Positions 6,640 through 13,555 of a stretch of DNA of 14,663 nt are shown piece by piece. The number at the start of each line of letters is the position of its first letter. Within the stretch, counting starts at the first letter, position 1. Position numbers and translations under genes: made by a program. Under the pieces are notes generated by a model. The model was not told where the DNA came from, did no database searches, and was given only the letters and a program-made list of their open reading frames with translations. Source of the stretch: an uncultured Haemophilus sp. (GTDB taxonomy: Bacteria; Pseudomonadota; Gammaproteobacteria; Enterobacterales; Pasteurellaceae). The DNA lies in the NCBI GenBank assembly GCA_905205995.1, contig CAJLFU010000048.1, positions 1 through 14,663 of the forward strand, given 5' to 3'.

Positions 6640-7377
6640 TTATTTTTTTATCCAAATCAGACTCGCCATTCTTCCTGTTTTGCCATCTCGACGATAGGAA
6701 AAGAAGCTCTCTTTTTCATTGAATGTACAATGGTTGCCACCGTAAATTTCGGTAATCCCTAATTTGTTGAGGCGTTGTGTGGCGATTTGATAAAGATTGC
6801 CGAGGTATTTTCCTACTTCATTCGGATCTGGTCGAAAAGCCGTTTCTGCAATCGGATCAAATGCCATAAATTGCTCAATCACTTCTTTACCAACTTGGAA
6901 TGCATTAGGGCCGATAGCAGGCCCAAACCACGCAATAATCTCTTCGGGGGTAGATTGGAAACATTTCACGGTTTCTTCTAATACACCATCACAGAGCCCG
7001 CGCCAGCCTGCATGGGCTGCTGCCACTTCAGTCCCTTGCTTATTGGTGAATAAAACTGGCAAGCAATCCGCTGTCATCACCAAACATACTTGGTTCGGTT
7101 GATTGGTGTAAACCGCATCAGCCTCTAAATTATTGCCTTCATAAGGCAGCGTAATTACACGAGTGCTGTGCGTTTGAGTTAAAAACAACGGGAAATGTGG
7201 CAGATTAAATTTTTCGACCAATAAAGTGCGGTTAGTTTTGACCGCACTTTTATCATCTTCGACATGATCACCCAAATTGAAACTATCGAAAGGCGGCAGG
7301 CTTACGCCACCTTCTCTTGTGGTTGTAAAAGCTTGGATATGTGGTGGAACATTCCAGTTTGGAACAATGGTTTTCAT
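6640..7377 (-). CDS. pgeF: Laccase-domain (YfiH/PgeF) protein, peptidoglycan editing factor
   Basis: The 245-residue protein has the metal site of the YfiH family: H70 in LTQTHSTRV, C105 in TADCLPVLF and H122 in AAAHAGWRGL. The family has been reported to remove misincorporated L-serine muropeptide precursors in E. coli (PgeF) and, in other members, to cleave purine nucleosides; which activity applies here cannot be seen. The N-terminal FTTTREGGVS and C-terminal HCTFNEKESFFSYRRDGKTGRMASLIW are typical. Its ATG lies one base after the rluD stop with no good ribosome site, suggesting translational coupling. An inverted uptake-signal pair lies in the coding region (codons for residues 42-53). 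Confidence 0.94.
   Translation of the reverse strand: MKTIVPNWNVPPHIQAFTTTREGGVSLPPFDSFNLGDHVEDDKSAVKTNRTLLVEKFNLPHFPLFLTQTHSTRVITLPYEGNNLEADAVYTNQPNQVCLVMTADCLPVLFTNKQGTEVAAAHAGWRGLCDGVLEETVKCFQSTPEEIIAWFGPAIGPNAFQVGKEVIEQFMAFDPIAETAFRPDPNEVGKYLGNLYQIATQRLNKLGITEIYGGNHCTFNEKESFFSYRRDGKTGRMASLIWIKK
7223..7250. repeat. Inverted pair of uptake signals inside pgeF
   Basis: AAAGTGCGGT (7223-7232) and ACCGCACTTT (7241-7250) form a perfect 10-bp stem with an 8-nt loop. Both contain exact uptake cores (7224-7232, 7241-7249). The pair is within the pgeF open frame and encodes the segment K-S-A-V-K-T-N-R-T-L of the protein. Confidence 0.9.
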
Positions 7378-7378
7378 C

Positions 7379-8353
7379 TTAATAATCCAATTCGTCTTTA
7401 TGTTCGAGGTAATCCGCTTTTAAGGCATGCAGTAATTCGACAAAGTCATCTGGCAAGGGGGCATACCATTCCATCATTTCACCTGTAATCGGGTGAGCTA
7501 AACGCAACATAACCGCATGTAAGGCTTGGCGTTTAAAATTGCGTAGCACCTCAGTGAAGGCTTCACTTGCATTTTTAGGTGGACGAGGACGACCACCATA
7601 AGTTTGATCGCCTAATAATGGATGTGCAATATGTGCCATGTGCACACGAATTTGGTGAGTGCGACCCGTTTCTAAACGTAAGCGTAAACGCGTGTAATTA
7701 CGGAAATTTTCCATAATGCGATAGTGCGTAACCGCCGGTTTACCCATTGGGTGAACCGCCATCAATGTGCGTTTTGTCGGGTGGCGAGCCATTGGCTGAT
7801 CTACTGTGCCACCTTTGGTCATAATGCCACTCGCAATGGCTTCGTATTCACGAGTGATTTTGCGTTTTTGTAAGTCACGTACAAGTTTGGTTTGTGCTGG
7901 AATGGTTTTGGCAACAACCATGAGACCCGTCGTGTCTTTATCTAAACGATGCACAATCCCTGCACGTGGTACTTCGGCAATCGGTGGATAGTGATAGAGT
8001 AGCGCGTTAAGTACCGTGCCATTTGGGTTGCCTGCACCAGGGTGAACCACAAGATCTTTAGGTTTGTTAATCACGATAATATCGTCATCTTCATAAACGA
8101 TATTGAGCGGAATATTTTGTGGCTCAAAACGGTTTTCATCTTCCACTTCTACCGAAATTTCAATTTGCTCTCCACCATAAACTTTTGCACGGGGGATATC
8201 GGCAATTTCACCGTTCATTTTTACCTGTTTTGCTTCAATCCAGGTTTTTAAACGCGAACGGGAATATTCGGGGAACAACTCTGCGAGGGTTTGGTCTAAA
8301 CGCTGTCCCATTTGTTCGGGCTGAATTTCAGCCGTTAAGGTCATTTGTGGCAT
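7379..8353 (-). CDS. rluD: 23S rRNA pseudouridine(1911/1915/1917) synthase RluD
   Basis: RluD makes the three pseudouridines of helix 69 in 23S rRNA, needed for normal 50S function. The 324-residue protein (E. coli 326) has an N-terminal S4 RNA-binding domain (about 15-75: QRLDQTLAELFPEYSRSRLK) followed by the RluA-family catalytic domain. The catalytic aspartate is D138 in GIVHRLDKDTTGL, followed by ARHPTKR and LETGRTHQIRVH motifs. ATG at 8353 is chosen because the N-terminus aligns with E. coli RluD from this residue; M4 is a less likely alternative. It is transcribed divergently from bamD and followed after one base by pgeF, as in E. coli. Confidence 0.97.
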   Translation of the reverse strand: MPQMTLTAEIQPEQMGQRLDQTLAELFPEYSRSRLKTWIEAKQVKMNGEIADIPRAKVYGGEQIEISVEVEDENRFEPQNIPLNIVYEDDDIIVINKPKDLVVHPGAGNPNGTVLNALLYHYPPIAEVPRAGIVHRLDKDTTGLMVVAKTIPAQTKLVRDLQKRKITREYEAIASGIMTKGGTVDQPMARHPTKRTLMAVHPMGKPAVTHYRIMENFRNYTRLRLRLETGRTHQIRVHMAHIAHPLLGDQTYGGRPRPPKNASEAFTEVLRNFKRQALHAVMLRLAHPITGEMMEWYAPLPDDFVELLHALKADYLEHKDELDY

Positions 8354-8380
8354 AAAAAATCCATCTAAAAATTTAAAAAG

Positions 8381-8409
8381 TTGGCTTATTGTGTAATGTT
8401 CTATACAAT
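8381..8409 (+). promoter_or_regulatory. Putative bamD promoter
   Basis: TTGGCT (8381-8386), 17 bp and TACAAT (8404-8409) match a sigma-70 promoter, placing the start near 8416 and the bamD ATG about 47 nt later. The rluD promoter must lie in the same 109-bp gap on the other strand, but no single candidate stands out. Confidence 0.5.
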
Positions 8410-8462
8410 ATTCGTTAATTGTAACTTATTTATTGATTTTCGTAAAAATTAAGGAAAAAAGA

Positions 8463-9254
8463 ATGCGTAAAATAAAATCTCTCGTGCTTATTGCACTTAC
8501 CTCATTCGCTATTGCAGCTTGTAGCAGTGGTAATAAAGAAGTGGAGCAAGCTTCTGTTGATGAGCTTTATGCAAAAGGCGCGGCTGCATTACAAGAAGGA
8601 AGCTATTCTGACTCGATTCGTTATTTAAAAGCAGCAACAGAGCGTTTTCCTGGTAGTACTTACCAAGAACAAGCAATGCTTGATTTAATTTATGCAAACT
8701 ATAAAACACAAGATTACACAGCAACGTTGGTTACCGTAGATAACTACTTACAGCAATTCCCACAAAGTCCAAACCGTGACTATGCAGTGTATATGGCGGG
8801 TTTAACAAACTTAGCAACGGCTGATAACATGATCCAAGATTTCTTTGGTATCGATCGTGCAACGCGTGAAACAACTTCAATGAAAACTGCGTTTTCTAAC
8901 TTCCAAAGCTTAGTGCGTGCGTTCCCAAATAGCCCATATTCACAAGATGCAGTAGCGCGTATGGCGTATATTAAAGATTCATTAGCTCGTCATGAATTAG
9001 AAATTGCGAAATTCTATGCAAAACGTGATGCGTGGGTTGCGGTATCAAACCGTGTAGTAGGTATGTTGCAACAATATCCGGATGCAAAAGCGACTTATGA
9101 AGGTTTATTCTTAATGAAAGAAGCATACGAGAAAATGGGTTTACAACAATTAGCGAACCAAACCCAGCAAGTTATTGATGCGAATAAAGATAAACAATTT
9201 GCGGAAGTGAAAAAACCGGAAGAGTCTGATTTAACTCAACCAGTTAAAAAATAA
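8463..9254 (+). CDS. bamD: Outer membrane protein assembly factor BamD (lipoprotein)
   Basis: BamD is the essential lipoprotein of the BAM complex that inserts beta-barrel proteins into the outer membrane. The 263-residue protein has a short lipoprotein signal peptide (basic MRKIKS, hydrophobic core, lipobox I-A-A-C with acylated C20) and then helical TPR-like repeats, for example ELYAKGAAALQEGSYSDSI, LDLIYANYKTQDYTATL and MAYIKDSLARHELEIAKFY. The ATG at 8463 is preceded by AAGGA and gives a proper signal peptide; a 10-residue upstream extension from 8433 would spoil it. It is divergent from rluD, as in E. coli. The C-terminus is Lys/Glu-rich and may be flexible. Confidence 0.96.
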   Translation: MRKIKSLVLIALTSFAIAACSSGNKEVEQASVDELYAKGAAALQEGSYSDSIRYLKAATERFPGSTYQEQAMLDLIYANYKTQDYTATLVTVDNYLQQFPQSPNRDYAVYMAGLTNLATADNMIQDFFGIDRATRETTSMKTAFSNFQSLVRAFPNSPYSQDAVARMAYIKDSLARHELEIAKFYAKRDAWVAVSNRVVGMLQQYPDAKATYEGLFLMKEAYEKMGLQQLANQTQQVIDANKDKQFAEVKKPEESDLTQPVKK

Positions 9255-9256
9255 TT

Positions 9257-9276
9257 CTCGTCCCTTGTGGGACGAG
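9257..9276 (+). terminator. Hairpin after bamD, no U-tract
   Basis: CTCGTCCC (9257-9264) and GGGACGAG (9269-9276) make a perfect 8-bp stem with the loop TTGT, two bases after the bamD stop. No T-run follows on the plus strand, so it may stabilise the mRNA 3' end or terminate weakly. A T-run would follow only on the minus strand, where there is no gene to terminate. Confidence 0.5.
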
Positions 9277-9307
9277 CTTGACTAAGCAAAATTATTCAAA
9301 TAAAGGC

Positions 9308-9340
9308 TAGTCAAACTAATCAAATTGAGCTAGTATAAAT
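9308..9340 (+). promoter_or_regulatory. Putative 6S RNA promoter region
   Basis: A TATAAA (9334-9339) lies about 8 bases before the predicted 6S 5' end; an overlapping TAGTCA-17-TAGTAT arrangement (9308-9336) is also possible. The -35 match is weak either way. The 93 bp between bamD and 6S also contain TTGACT (9278-9283), which could belong to a distal promoter. Confidence 0.4.
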
Positions 9341-9347
9341 TTAAAAG

Positions 9348-9541
9348 ATTTCCTGGGGTGTTCGTGGATGGGTTATGTCCCTGAGCCGATACTTAGAACT
9401 TTATAAATCGGTTTCCCGCCATTGGTGTGTAGGCTTGACCTTTGACTTTGTCATTGGACTAAAGAAACCTAAAGATGGCCTTACCGATTTCCTTGGACCG
9501 TCGGGTTCAAGGACTACTACTCGTAGCGGCACTCTGGGACC
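9348..9541 (+). ncRNA. ssrS: 6S RNA (SsrS)
   Basis: 6S RNA mimics an open promoter and sequesters sigma-70 RNA polymerase in stationary phase. The sequence starts ATTTCCTGGGGTGTTCG, like the E. coli 5' end, then has GTCCCTGAGCCGATA (9377-9391), nearly identical to the conserved E. coli block, and GGGTTCAAGG (9503-9512) on the 3' side, also conserved. The terminal stem is TCCTGGGGTG (9351-9360) with CACTCTGGGA (9530-9539), ten pairs including G-U. The length is about 194 nt (E. coli 183); the ends are estimates. It sits directly upstream of fau, the usual gammaproteobacterial ssrS-ygfA arrangement. An open frame from 9375 crosses it but is not protein-like. Together with its promoter it accounts for the 315-bp gap between bamD and fau. 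Confidence 0.93.
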
Positions 9542-9569
9542 TTCCTTTAAAACCATTCTTTCCAATCGA

Positions 9570-10142
9570 ATGAAATCAACACAGCAAACGCTTCGCAATC
9601 AACTCCGTCAACAAATTCGTAAAACACGAGCAAATTTGACCGCACTTCAGCAACAACAGGCGGAAGATTCCATCACTCAACAAGCGCTTGCATTAATTGA
9701 AGCACGAAATGCGCAGCATATAGCCTTGTATGTTTCCTTTGATGGAGAAATCTCCACGGAGAAACTTATCAAAACCCTTTGGGCACAAGATAAACACGTT
9801 TATTTGCCGGTGTTGCACCCTTTCAATCCTAATCATCTTTTGTTCTTACGTTATTTGCCAGATACACCAATGCTGAAAAATAAATTTGGCATTTGGGAGC
9901 CAAAACTTAATGTGCAAAACGTATTGCCTTTGGATGAATTAGATATTCTTTTTACACCACTTGTCGCTTTTGATAAACAAGGGAATCGTCTTGGCATGGG
10001 AGGTGGTTTTTATGACCGAACCTTACAAAATTGGCAAAATGCTTCTTTTATTCCTGTGGGATTAGCCCATCAATGTCAGCAAGTCGAACAGCTTCCAACT
10101 GAAGCGTGGGACGTGCCTCTTCACCGAATTTTAGTTGCTTAA
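9570..10142 (+). CDS. fau: 5-formyltetrahydrofolate cyclo-ligase
   Basis: This cytoplasmic enzyme (YgfA, MTHFS) uses ATP to convert 5-formyl-THF to 5,10-methenyl-THF. The 190-residue protein has the N-terminal basic helix LRNQLRQQIRKTR used in phosphate binding, an ALYVSFDGEISTEKLI segment near 52-67 and the family signature RLGMGGGFYDR (140-150) after LVAFDKQGNRLG. The frame runs back to 9375 through the 6S RNA gene; the ATG at 9570 is chosen because family homology starts there and the upstream translation has no protein features. No ribosome site is obvious, so translation may depend on processing of the 6S-fau transcript. An uptake signal encodes Thr-Ala-Leu near residue 25. Confidence 0.95.
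   Translation: MKSTQQTLRNQLRQQIRKTRANLTALQQQQAEDSITQQALALIEARNAQHIALYVSFDGEISTEKLIKTLWAQDKHVYLPVLHPFNPNHLLFLRYLPDTPMLKNKFGIWEPKLNVQNVLPLDELDILFTPLVAFDKQGNRLGMGGGFYDRTLQNWQNASFIPVGLAHQCQQVEQLPTEAWDVPLHRILVA
9639..9647 (-). repeat. DNA uptake signal sequence, inside fau
   Basis: An exact ACCGCACTT core in the codons for Thr-Ala-Leu of Fau. Confidence 0.9.
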
Positions 10143-10196
10143 ACCTATCAAGAAATAGAATTTGATAGAAAAAATTAAAAATTGTTGATTTTTTCT

Positions 10197-10224
10197 CTTG
10201 AAATACCAAAAAAAGGTCTTATTT
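10197..10224 (+). promoter_or_regulatory. Putative heat-shock (sigma-32) promoter of clpB
   Basis: CTTGAAA (10197-10203) is a perfect sigma-32 -35 element. A 13-bp spacer leads to TCTTATTT (10217-10224), a degenerate match to CCCCATNT. Transcription would start near 10232, about 46 nt before the clpB ATG. Heat-shock control of clpB is established in E. coli; the -10 is weak here. Confidence 0.6.
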
Positions 10225-10277
10225 AATAACTCGTAAAGGGGATGACCCCAAGAATTTAATCAGGAGAAGATAAGCAT

Positions 10278-12848
10278 ATGAATATTGAAAAATTTACCAC
10301 AAAATTTCAACAAGCACTCAGTGAAGCACAATCATTGGCGCTAGGTAAAGATAATCAGTTTATCGAACCAGTGCATTTATTGACCGCACTTTTAAATCAA
10401 CAAGACGGTTCAATTGCACCAATTTTAACGACCAGTGGTGTGAATGTGGCGTTATTGCGTAATGAATTAAACGCCGAATTAAATAAATTGCCACAAGTGT
10501 CGGGTAATGGCGGTGATGTGCAGATTTCCCGTCAATTACTTAACTTATTGAATTTATGTGACAAATTAGCTCAACAAAAACAAGATAAATTTATTTCTAG
10601 TGAATTGTTCTTATTAGCAGCGCTTGAAGAGCGAGGCACATTAAATGACATTTTGAAAAAATGTGGTGCGAAAAAAGAACAAATTCTACAAGCGATCCAA
10701 CATATTCGTGGAGGACAAAGCGTGAACGATCAAAATGCAGAAGAAAGCAGACAAGCTCTAGAAAAATATACAATTGATTTAACAGCTCGTGCTGAAAGCG
10801 GCAAACTTGACCCCGTTATTGGCCGTGATGAAGAAATTCGTCGAGCCATTCAAGTATTGCAACGTCGTACCAAAAACAACCCAGTATTAATCGGTGAGCC
10901 TGGTGTAGGTAAAACCGCCATCGTGGAAGGTTTAGCACAACGTATTGTTAATGGTGAAGTGCCTGAAGGCTTAAAAAACAAACGTGTACTTTCTTTAGAT
11001 ATGGGGGCTTTGATTGCCGGTGCGAAATACCGCGGTGAATTTGAAGAGCGCTTAAAAGCTGTTTTAAATGAGTTATCAAAAGAAGAAGGTCGTGTGATCC
11101 TCTTTATTGATGAAATTCATACTATGGTTGGCGCAGGTAAAACTGACGGTGCAATGGATGCGGGTAACTTATTAAAACCAAGTTTAGCGCGCGGTGAATT
11201 ACACTGTGTGGGGGCAACCACACTAGACGAATATCGTCAATATATCGAGAAAGATGCCGCTCTTGAGCGTCGTTTCCAAAAAGTCTTTGTGGATGAGCCA
11301 AGTGTTGAAGATACCATTGCGATCTTACGTGGTTTGAAAGAGCGTTATGAGATCCATCACCATGTAGATATTACTGACCCGGCAATCGTGGCAGCAGCAA
11401 CACTTTCACATCGTTATATTTCCGATCGTCAATTGCCGGATAAAGCCATCGACTTAATCGATGAAGCCGCTTCGAGCATCCGTATGGAAATTGACTCTAA
11501 ACCAGAGCCGCTTGATCGTCTTGAACGCCGTATTATCCAATTAAAATTGGAACAACAAGCATTACAAAAAGAAGAAGACGAAGCAAGCCGTAAACGTTTA
11601 GAGATGTTAGAAAAAGAGCTTGCAGATAAAGAACGCGAATATGCTGAACTTGAAGAAGTTTGGAAATCAGAAAAAGCGACCCTTTCAGGTTCACAACACA
11701 TCAAACAAGAGTTAGATGCGGCGAAAACTGAAATGGAACAAGCGCGTCGTGCAGGTGATTTAAGCAAGATGTCTGAGCTTCAATACGGTCGCATTCCTGA
11801 ATTGGAAAAACAACTTGCTGCCGCTGAAACCAGCGAAGGCAAAGAAATGACCTTATTGCGCTATCGTGTGACTGATGAAGAAATTGCGGAAGTGCTTTCT
11901 AAAGCAACAGGTATTCCTGTTTCTAAAATGATGGAAGGTGAGAAAGAAAAACTCTTACGCATGGAAGAAGAATTACACAAACGTGTGATCGGTCAAGAAG
12001 AAGCGGTAGATGCTGTAGCAAACGCAATTCGTCGTAGCCGTGCAGGACTTTCTGATCCTAACCGCCCAATTGGTTCATTCTTATTCTTAGGACCAACTGG
12101 TGTAGGTAAAACAGAGCTTTGCAAAACTTTGGCGAAATTCCTCTTTGACAGTGAAGATGCGATGGTGCGTATCGATATGTCAGAATTTATGGAAAAACAC
12201 AGCGTATCTCGTTTAGTGGGTGCGCCTCCAGGCTATGTTGGCTATGAAGAAGGTGGTTACTTAACTGAAGCGGTACGTCGTCGTCCATATTCGGTGATTT
12301 TGCTCGATGAAGTGGAAAAAGCACACGCAGATGTATTCAATATCTTATTACAAGTATTGGATGATGGTCGTTTAACTGATGGCCAAGGTCGTACCGTGGA
12401 CTTCCGTAACACCGTGGTGATTATGACCTCTAACTTGGGTTCTGATTTAATCCAAGGTAGCAAAGACGAAAGCTATGGCGAAATGAAGGCCTTAGTGATG
12501 TCAGTAGTGAGCCAACATTTCCGTCCGGAATTCATCAACCGTATTGACGAAACAGTGGTATTCCATCCGCTTGGTAAAGAAAATATCCGTGCGATTGCAA
12601 GCATCCAATTAGAGCGCTTAGCAAAACGTATGGAAACTCGTGGCTACGAATTAGTGTTTACCGACGCTTTATTAGATTTCATTGCTGAAGTGGGTTACGA
12701 CCCAATTTATGGGGCGCGTCCATTAAAACGTGCAATCCAACAAGAGATTGAAAACAGCTTGGCACAACAAGTTCTATCTGGTCAATTATTGCCAGGTAAA
12801 GTGGTCACAGTGGATTATGTGGATGGCAAAGTTCAAGCCAGACAATAA
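10278..12848 (+). CDS. clpB: ATP-dependent disaggregase ClpB (Hsp100)
   Basis: ClpB is a hexameric AAA+ ATPase that, with DnaK/DnaJ/GrpE, extracts proteins from aggregates. At 856 residues it is full length (E. coli 857). It has the Clp N-domain (1 to about 145), AAA-1 with Walker A GEPGVGKT (206-213) and Walker B FIDE (to E279), the coiled-coil middle domain (about 409-525, rich in E/K/R/L) and AAA-2 with Walker A GPTGVGKT (605-612) and Walker B LLDE (to E678). Pore-loop tyrosines are Y251 (AKYRGE) and Y653 (GYVGYEEGG). A strong AGGAGA ribosome site precedes the ATG. Codon 149 is a GTG with its own GGAGG, as expected for the short isoform. It is monocistronic: sigma-32-like promoter upstream, terminator downstream. 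An uptake signal lies in codons 36-38. Confidence 0.98.
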   Translation: MNIEKFTTKFQQALSEAQSLALGKDNQFIEPVHLLTALLNQQDGSIAPILTTSGVNVALLRNELNAELNKLPQVSGNGGDVQISRQLLNLLNLCDKLAQQKQDKFISSELFLLAALEERGTLNDILKKCGAKKEQILQAIQHIRGGQSVNDQNAEESRQALEKYTIDLTARAESGKLDPVIGRDEEIRRAIQVLQRRTKNNPVLIGEPGVGKTAIVEGLAQRIVNGEVPEGLKNKRVLSLDMGALIAGAKYRGEFEERLKAVLNELSKEEGRVILFIDEIHTMVGAGKTDGAMDAGNLLKPSLARGELHCVGATTLDEYRQYIEKDAALERRFQKVFVDEPSVEDTIAILRGLKERYEIHHHVDITDPAIVAAATLSHRYISDRQLPDKAIDLIDEAASSIRMEIDSKPEPLDRLERRIIQLKLEQQALQKEEDEASRKRLEMLEKELADKEREYAELEEVWKSEKATLSGSQHIKQELDAAKTEMEQARRAGDLSKMSELQYGRIPELEKQLAAAETSEGKEMTLLRYRVTDEEIAEVLSKATGIPVSKMMEGEKEKLLRMEEELHKRVIGQEEAVDAVANAIRRSRAGLSDPNRPIGSFLFLGPTGVGKTELCKTLAKFLFDSEDAMVRIDMSEFMEKHSVSRLVGAPPGYVGYEEGGYLTEAVRRRPYSVILLDEVEKAHADVFNILLQVLDDGRLTDGQGRTVDFRNTVVIMTSNLGSDLIQGSKDESYGEMKALVMSVVSQHFRPEFINRIDETVVFHPLGKENIRAIASIQLERLAKRMETRGYELVFTDALLDFIAEVGYDPIYGARPLKRAIQQEIENSLAQQVLSGQLLPGKVVTVDYVDGKVQARQ
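10383..10391 (-). repeat. DNA uptake signal sequence, inside clpB
   Basis: An exact ACCGCACTT core encoding Thr-Ala-Leu in the ClpB N-domain. Confidence 0.9.
10710..10724 (+). promoter_or_regulatory. Internal ribosome site and GTG start for the short ClpB isoform
   Basis: GGAGG (10710-10714), 7 bases, then GTG (10722-10724), in frame as codon 149 of clpB. E. coli makes an N-domain-less ClpB from GTG codon 149, so position and codon are both conserved. Starting here would give a protein of 708 residues. Confidence 0.8.
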
Positions 12849-12859
12849 TTTGTAAAATG

Positions 12860-12893
12860 AAAAGCCATTTAGTGAAAGCTAAATGGCTTTTTT
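12860..12893 (+). terminator. Intrinsic terminator after clpB
   Basis: AAAGCCATTTAG (12861-12872) pairs with CTAAATGGCTTT (12879-12890), 12 bp with the loop TGAAAG, extended by A-T at the base and followed by a T-run. It starts 12 bp after the clpB stop. Confidence 0.9.
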
Positions 12894-12898
12894 ATGCT

Positions 12899-12925
12899 TT
12901 GGTAAAAGATAAAATAGGGTAGAAT
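12899..12925 (+). promoter_or_regulatory. Weak candidate promoter of mog-glnB-permease
   Basis: TAGAAT (12920-12925) resembles a -10, with TTGGTA (12899-12904) 15 bp upstream as a poor -35. It falls directly after the clpB terminator and about 35 bp before the mog ATG, where a promoter is needed. Confidence 0.35.
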
Positions 12926-12960
12926 GACGCTGTTTATTGCGTATAAAAATGAGGAAAAAA

Positions 12961-13554
12961 ATGACCGCACTTTTAAAAATAGGTTTGGTTTCAGTATCAG
13001 ATCGCGCATCAAGTGGTGTGTATCAAGATCAAGGGATTCCCGAATTACAACAATGGTTAGAACAAGCGTTGGTGGATCCTTTTGAAGTAGAAACTCGATT
13101 AATTCCAGACGAGCAGCTATTAATTGAACAAACACTGAAAGAATTGGTGGATGAGCACCACTGTCATTTAGTGCTTACAACAGGTGGTACAGGGCCGGCA
13201 AAACGTGATGTGACACCTGACGCAACGTTAGCGGTAGCTGATCGTGAAATGCCGGGATTTGGCGAGCAAATGCGTCAAGTGAGTTTACATTTTGTGCCAA
13301 CAGCGATTTTATCTCGTCAAGTTGGTGTGATTCGTAAAAACAGCCTAATCTTGAACTTACCTGGGCAGCCAAAAGCCATCAAAGAGACTTTAGAAGGCGT
13401 GAAAGATGAGCAAGGCAAGGTCTTAGTGAAAGGGATTTTTAGTGCAGTGCCTTATTGCTTGCAATTAATTGATGGTATTTATATTGATACCAAGCCTGAA
13501 GTGATTACAAGCTTCCGACCAAAAGCCGCACGTCGCGAAAATTTGGAGAAATAA
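12961..13554 (+). CDS. mog: Molybdopterin adenylyltransferase Mog
   Basis: Mog adenylates molybdopterin, activating it for molybdate insertion by MoeA in molybdenum cofactor synthesis. The 197-residue protein follows E. coli Mog (195) closely: IGLVSVSDRASSGVYQD at the N-terminus, the molybdopterin-binding LTTGGTGPAKRDVTPDATL (about 72-90, with D83) and REMPGFGEQMRQ. D50 in LIPDEQ matches the E. coli active-site region. The ATG at 12961 follows GAGGAAAAA and aligns with the homologous N-terminus; upstream in-frame starts (12937, 12949) are rejected. Codons 2-4 (Thr-Ala-Leu) are an uptake signal. The stop is one base before the glnB ATG, so the two are probably co-translated. Confidence 0.97.
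   Translation: MTALLKIGLVSVSDRASSGVYQDQGIPELQQWLEQALVDPFEVETRLIPDEQLLIEQTLKELVDEHHCHLVLTTGGTGPAKRDVTPDATLAVADREMPGFGEQMRQVSLHFVPTAILSRQVGVIRKNSLILNLPGQPKAIKETLEGVKDEQGKVLVKGIFSAVPYCLQLIDGIYIDTKPEVITSFRPKAARRENLEK
12964..12972 (-). repeat. DNA uptake signal sequence at the mog start codon
   Basis: An exact ACCGCACTT core beginning at the second codon of mog, directly after the ATG. Confidence 0.9.
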
Positions 13555-13555
13555 G

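Noticed and set aside
9375..9569. Open frame continuous with fau
   Set aside because: It is 6S RNA sequence; the translation shows no protein family and the Fau family starts at 9570.
10145..10168. Inverted repeat CTATCAA/TTGATAG after fau as a terminator
   Set aside because: Short, AT-only-like stem with a 10-nt loop and no T-run; too weak to call.
11429..11767. Minus-strand Ser/Arg-rich open frame in clpB
   Set aside because: Shadow of the Glu/Lys-rich coiled-coil middle domain of ClpB.
12937..12960. Upstream starts for mog
   Set aside because: The good ribosome site GAGG precedes 12961, and homology to E. coli Mog begins there.
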